64,000 nt of DNA, taken from assembly GCF_022171985.1 (NCBI RefSeq), contig NZ_JAJVHF010000002.1, forward strand, positions 186,001 to 250,000, given 5' to 3'. Shown one piece after another: positions 61,401-64,000 of this stretch. The position numbers and the translations under genes are program-made. The notes beneath the pieces were generated by a model. The model searched no databases, was not told the DNA's origin, and worked only from the letters and a program-made list of their open reading frames with translations. The DNA is from Huaxiibacter chinensis. GTDB taxonomy: Bacteria; Pseudomonadota; Gammaproteobacteria; Enterobacterales; Enterobacteriaceae. Each line of letters begins with the position of its first letter. Positions within the stretch are counted from its first letter, which is position 1.

Positions 61401-64000
61401 ATGCTGAAAAATATCACCCGCCAGCTGCTTGCTCAGCTGCACCGTCACCTGCCGCACCGTCTGGTGCAGCGCGATCCGCTGCCAAATGCCAAAAATCTGG
61501 CTGGCGCGCCGATCCCACCTACCCTGACCGCTCAATGCCTTAACGCTGCCGCCATGGATGAAAACGAGGTCTGGCGCGCCTTTGGCGGACACCCCGAAGG
61601 GCTTAACGCCGCTGAAGTGGAAAAAACACGTGCGGAAAAGGGCGACAACGCGATTCCGGCGCAAAAGCCTTCCCCGTGGTGGGTTCATCTGTGGCTCTGC
61701 TACCGCAACCCGTTCAACCTGCTGCTGACGGTCCTGGCCATCATCTCCTATGCCACCGAAGATCTGTTTGCCGCCGGCGTGATTGCGCTGATGGTGGGGA
61801 TCTCCACGCTGCTCAACTTCATTCAGGAGGCGCGTTCCACGCGGGCAGCGGATGCCCTGAAAGCCATGGTCAGTAATACCGCCACGGTGCAGCGTGTTAT
61901 CAATGATAAGGGCGAAAACGCCTGGCTTGAACTGCCGATCGATCAGCTGGTGGTTGGCGATGTAATCAAACTTGCCGCGGGCGATATGATCCCGGCGGAT
62001 CTGCGTGTCATCCAGGCGCGGGATCTGTTTGTGGCCCAGGCGTCTCTGACCGGCGAGTCCTTACCCGTCGAGAAGGTGGCGCGCAGCCGCGATCCTGCGC
62101 AAACCAACCCGCTGGAATGCGATACCCTGTGCTTTATGGGCACCACGGTGGTCAGCGGAACCGCGCAGGCGATCGTCATCGCCACCGGAGGGCAAACCTG
62201 GTTCGGGCAGCTGGCGGGCCGCGTCAGCGAGCAGGAGAGCGAGCCCAATGCGTTTCAGAAAGGGATTGGGCGCGTCAGCATGCTGCTGATCCGCTTTATG
62301 ATGGTAATGACGCCGATTGTGCTGCTGATCAACGGCTACACCAAAGGCGACTGGTGGGAAGCCGCGCTGTTTGCGCTGTCGGTAGCCGTGGGGCTCACGC
62401 CTGAAATGCTGCCGATGATCGTCACCTCTACGCTGGCGCGCGGGGCGGTCAAACTGTCAAAGCAGAAGGTGATTGTTAAACACCTCGACGCCATTCAGAA
62501 CTTTGGCGCAATGGACATCCTGTGCACCGACAAAACCGGTACGCTCACGCAGGATAAAATCGTGCTGGAGAACCATACCGATGTCTCAGGCAAGGCGAGC
62601 GAACGCGTTCTGCATACCGCCTGGCTAAACAGCCATTATCAGACGGGCCTGAAAAACCTGCTCGACGTGGCGGTGCTGGAGGGCGTGGAAGAAGAATCTG
62701 CCCGTCAGCTTTCTACCCGCTGGCAAAAAGTGGATGAGATCCCCTTTGATTTTGAGCGCCGCCGGATGTCGGTGGTGGTCAGCGAGCAGGCCGACGCCCA
62801 TCAGCTGATCTGTAAAGGCGCGCTGCAGGAGATCCTGAGCGTCTCAACGCAGGTGCGGCATAACGGTGAGATTGTGCCGCTGGACGAGAGCATGCTGCGG
62901 CGCATTAAACGCGTGACCGACAGCCTGAACCGTCAGGGGCTGCGCGTGGTGGCGGTGGCGAGCAAATGTCTGCCCGCCCGGGAAGGGGATTATCAGCGTA
63001 TCGACGAATCCGATTTGATCCTGGAAGGGTATATCGCGTTCCTCGATCCGCCGAAAGAGACCACCGCACCGGCGCTGAAGGCGTTAAAAGCCAGCGGCAT
63101 CACCGTGAAAATATTGACGGGCGACAGCGAACTGGTGGCGGCAAAAGTGTGTCATGAGGTTGGCCTTGATGCGGGCGACGTGGTGACGGGCAGCGAAATT
63201 GAAACGCTCTCTGATGATGCGCTGGCGGCGCTGGCAAAACGCACCACGCTGTTTGCGCGCCTGACGCCCATGCACAAAGAGCGCATTGTCTCGTTGCTGC
63301 GTCGGGAAGGGCATGTCGTGGGCTTTATGGGCGACGGCATTAACGATGCCCCTGCGCTGCGTGCCGCTGACATTGGCATTTCCGTTGACGGCGCGGTGGA
63401 CATTGCTCGCGAAGCGGCGGATATCATCCTGCTGGAAAAAAGCCTGATGGTGCTGGAGCAGGGGGTTATCGAAGGGCGTCGCACCTTTGCCAACATGCTG
63501 AAATACATCAAGATGACCGCCAGCTCCAACTTCGGTAACGTCTTCAGCGTGCTGGTCGCCAGCGCCTTCCTGCCGTTCCTGCCGATGTTGCCGTTGCATC
63601 TGCTGATTCAGAACCTGATGTACGATGTCTCTCAGGTGGCGATCCCGTTTGATAACGTCGATGACGAGCAGATCCAGAAGCCACAGCGGTGGAATCCCGC
63701 CGATCTGGGGCGCTTTATGCTCTTCTTTGGCCCGATCAGCTCCATTTTCGATATCCTGACGTTCTGCCTGATGTGGTTTGTCTTCCACGCCAATACGCCT
63801 GAACATCAGACCTTGTTCCAGTCCGGCTGGTTTGTGGTGGGGCTGCTGTCGCAAACGCTGATTGTGCATATGATCCGCACGCGTCGTATTCCGTTTATAC
63901 AGAGCCGTGCGGCGTGGCCCCTGATGGTGATGACGCTGCTGGTAATGGTGATGGGGATTGCACTGCCCTTCTCGCCGCTGGCGGGTTATCTGCACCTGCA
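61401..64000 (+). CDS. mgtA: P-type Mg2+ transporter MgtA, N-terminal 866 residues
   Basis: Open from ATG 61401 to the window edge without a stop; about 35 residues are missing at the C-terminus by comparison with E. coli (about 898 aa). It imports Mg2+ across the inner membrane at the expense of ATP. Landmarks: SYATEDLFAAGVIAL, TGESLPVEK (actuator), LTPEMLPMIV (membrane M4), CTDKTGTLTQDK (phospho-Asp), ILTGDSE, GDGINDAPALRAADIGI and TASSNFGNVFSVL. The N-terminal 60 residues (LLAQLHRHLPHRLVQRDPLP) are more variable. Controlled by the PhoP box and the MgtL leader upstream. Confidence 0.97.
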   Translation, partial: MLKNITRQLLAQLHRHLPHRLVQRDPLPNAKNLAGAPIPPTLTAQCLNAAAMDENEVWRAFGGHPEGLNAAEVEKTRAEKGDNAIPAQKPSPWWVHLWLCYRNPFNLLLTVLAIISYATEDLFAAGVIALMVGISTLLNFIQEARSTRAADALKAMVSNTATVQRVINDKGENAWLELPIDQLVVGDVIKLAAGDMIPADLRVIQARDLFVAQASLTGESLPVEKVARSRDPAQTNPLECDTLCFMGTTVVSGTAQAIVIATGGQTWFGQLAGRVSEQESEPNAFQKGIGRVSMLLIRFMMVMTPIVLLINGYTKGDWWEAALFALSVAVGLTPEMLPMIVTSTLARGAVKLSKQKVIVKHLDAIQNFGAMDILCTDKTGTLTQDKIVLENHTDVSGKASERVLHTAWLNSHYQTGLKNLLDVAVLEGVEEESARQLSTRWQKVDEIPFDFERRRMSVVVSEQADAHQLICKGALQEILSVSTQVRHNGEIVPLDESMLRRIKRVTDSLNRQGLRVVAVASKCLPAREGDYQRIDESDLILEGYIAFLDPPKETTAPALKALKASGITVKILTGDSELVAAKVCHEVGLDAGDVVTGSEIETLSDDALAALAKRTTLFARLTPMHKERIVSLLRREGHVVGFMGDGINDAPALRAADIGISVDGAVDIAREAADIILLEKSLMVLEQGVIEGRRTFANMLKYIKMTASSNFGNVFSVLVASAFLPFLPMLPLHLLIQNLMYDVSQVAIPFDNVDDEQIQKPQRWNPADLGRFMLFFGPISSIFDILTFCLMWFVFHANTPEHQTLFQSGWFVVGLLSQTLIVHMIRTRRIPFIQSRAAWPLMVMTLLVMVMGIALPFSPLAGYLHL

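Overview
The window is a chromosomal segment of an Enterobacteriaceae member, most like Enterobacter or a close relative. I judge this from near-identical protein lengths and motifs to Escherichia coli and from gene order. It follows, largely in E. coli order, the region cycA-ytfE-ytfF-ytfG-ytfH-cpdB-cysQ-ytfJ-ytfK-ytfL-msrA-tamA-tamB-ytfP-ppa-ytfQRT-yjfF-fbp-mpl-yjgA-pmbA-cybC-nrdG-nrdD-treC-treB-treR-mgtL-mgtA. cycA enters from the left edge and mgtA leaves by the right edge. Gene names rest on remembered family sequences; no search was run.

Laid over this backbone are accessory insertions, each between two backbone genes: (a) a Tsr/Tar-like chemoreceptor (1630-3279); (b) an AraC-type regulator (4379-5203); (c) a ParD-like/ParE-like toxin-antitoxin pair (6665-7202); (d) an operon of one GPH-type sugar symporter and four different Gfo/Idh/MocA oxidoreductases with a divergent LacI regulator (12819-20148); (e) a GGDEF-EAL protein with a secreted cysteine-free SUOX-fold partner, an AT-rich gap and a type A chloramphenicol acetyltransferase (26937-30697); (f) a second chemoreceptor and a LysR-type DNA-binding domain standing alone (36392-38286); (g) a 35-37 bp tandem repeat (41018-41341); (h) a large island between cybC and nrdG (43859-53690) holding a Hok-like toxin, the SFCGS/DUF4312/DUF4311/DUF4310 membrane system with amino-sugar-acid catabolic enzymes and a PRD regulator, and a relB with a broken relE.

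The best candidate for an undescribed system is 44452-53100. A lone PRD protein, a small glycine-rich SFCGS protein, a DUF4312 protein and two polytopic membrane proteins (DUF4311, DUF4310) are followed by a deacetylase-type amidohydrolase, a DgaE-type PLP ammonia lyase, a DgaF-type KDPG aldolase, a secreted lactonase-like propeller and a PRD/EIIB/EIIA activator. I infer uptake, possibly by an unorthodox phosphotransferase, and breakdown of an N-acylated amino-sugar acid to pyruvate and glyceraldehyde-3-phosphate. The second candidate is the four-oxidoreductase operon, which could be a redox-inversion pathway for a glycoside or inositol.

Two genes carry clear small lesions. mpl has lost about 19 bp, leaving a GTGA stop-start overlap, and relE has lost about 4 bp. 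Readable regulatory sites include an NsrR palindrome (ytfE), two sigma-28 promoters (both chemoreceptors), a TreR operator, an FNR box (nrdD), and a PhoP box with the mgtA leader and MgtL peptide.
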